The position numbers and the translations under genes are program-made. Below are positions 7,087 through 7,322 of a stretch of DNA of 7,322 bases, piece after piece. Within the stretch, counting starts at the first letter, position 1; every line of letters begins with the position of its first letter. The notes under the pieces were generated by a model, which searched no databases, had not been told where the DNA came from, and saw only the letters and a list, made by a program, of their open reading frames with translations. The stretch is from Bergeyella zoohelcum (GTDB lineage Bacteria > Bacteroidota > Bacteroidia > Flavobacteriales > Weeksellaceae): NCBI GenBank assembly GCA_030523905.1, contig JAUNHO010000018.1:4414-11735 (forward strand), written 5' to 3'.

Positions 7087-7322
7087 TTATCTCTGTAATT
7101 TTAGATATATTTTTTGGTCTTTTTTGATGATGGTTCCAGCCGTAGGAAATTGCTCTACGACCTTCCCTACACCTTTATAATCTACACGATAGCCCTCGTT
7201 TTCTAGTTGTGGGATAACGCTCTGCCCCACAAAACCGAGAACATTCGGCATTGTATTTTTCTCAAATTTTATTTTTACGCTTTGTTTTGTTAATTTATTT
7301 AGATTGACTTTTTTATTTACCA
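7087..7322 (-). CDS. ftsI: Peptidoglycan D,D-transpeptidase FtsI (PBP3), C-terminal PASTA domain, cut by window edge
   Basis: The minus-strand frame is open from the right edge to a TAA at 7089-7087 and gives the last 77 residues. It starts with a lysine-rich linker and continues with MPNVLGFVGQSVIPQLENEG, then a Val-Glu-Gln-Phe-Pro-Thr-Ala-Gly turn and a final IKKDQKIYLKLQR strand. That is the pattern of one PASTA domain: Met-Pro-(N/D)-Val opening, helix, then QxPxAG. Penicillin-binding proteins of septation in Bacteroidota commonly end this way, and its place upstream of murE in the same direction is the dcw order, so ftsI is the best reading. The transpeptidase domain with its SxxK serine lies outside the window, so catalytic competence cannot be checked. 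Only 3 bases separate its stop from the next ATG (TAA ATA ATG), which favours coupled translation. Confidence 0.85.
   Translation of the reverse strand, partial: VNKKVNLNKLTKQSVKIKFEKNTMPNVLGFVGQSVIPQLENEGYRVDYKGVGKVVEQFPTAGTIIKKDQKIYLKLQR

Noticed and set aside
1..7322. CRISPR array, tRNA or rRNA gene, insertion sequence with terminal inverted repeats
   Set aside because: No regularly spaced repeats, cloverleaf or rRNA-like segment, transposase or paired terminal repeats were seen on either strand.

Overview
The window looks like a chromosomal piece of a low-GC member of the Bacteroidota, most likely a flavobacterium of the Weeksellaceae type (Riemerella, Bergeyella or Chryseobacterium relatives). 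The reasons are a FtsI protein ending in a PASTA domain, a long MraY with the insertion usual in that phylum, a STM3941-like membrane protein, a promoter of the TTG/TAnnTTTG type, and almost no Shine-Dalgarno sequences. The genus is a guess from general resemblance.

Layout: from the right edge to about position 480 every gene lies on the minus strand. In the direction of transcription they are the 3' end of ftsI (7322-7087), a small two-helix membrane protein (7083-6505), murE (6494-5034), a restriction endonuclease (4995-4216), a DNA 5-cytosine methyltransferase (4211-3090), mraY (3079-1841), and then, after a 101-base gap with its own candidate promoter, peptidase T (1739-480). At the left edge the end of a family 2 glycosyltransferase runs on the plus strand (1-413) and converges with pepT on a shared bidirectional terminator (about 418-455).

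ftsI, murE and mraY belong to the division and cell wall (dcw) cluster. FtsI cross-links septal peptidoglycan, MurE adds meso-diaminopimelate to the cytoplasmic precursor, and MraY moves that precursor to the lipid carrier to give lipid I. The striking point is a complete-looking type II restriction-modification pair placed exactly between murE and mraY. It has 38 bases on one side and 10 on the other, points the same way, and shows no recognisable promoter of its own. Essential mraY therefore probably depends on transcripts that pass through the restriction genes. The endonuclease gene is very AT-rich (about 26% GC by hand count, against roughly 40-50% in sampled murE lines), as expected of an acquired gene.

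The cluster is also unusual on both flanks of that cassette. An accessory membrane protein sits between ftsI and murE, and mraY is followed by pepT, not by murD as in the usual dcw order. Nothing in the window amounts to a clearly new kind of system. The most interesting unit is the restriction-modification cassette, whose endonuclease I could not assign to a named family.
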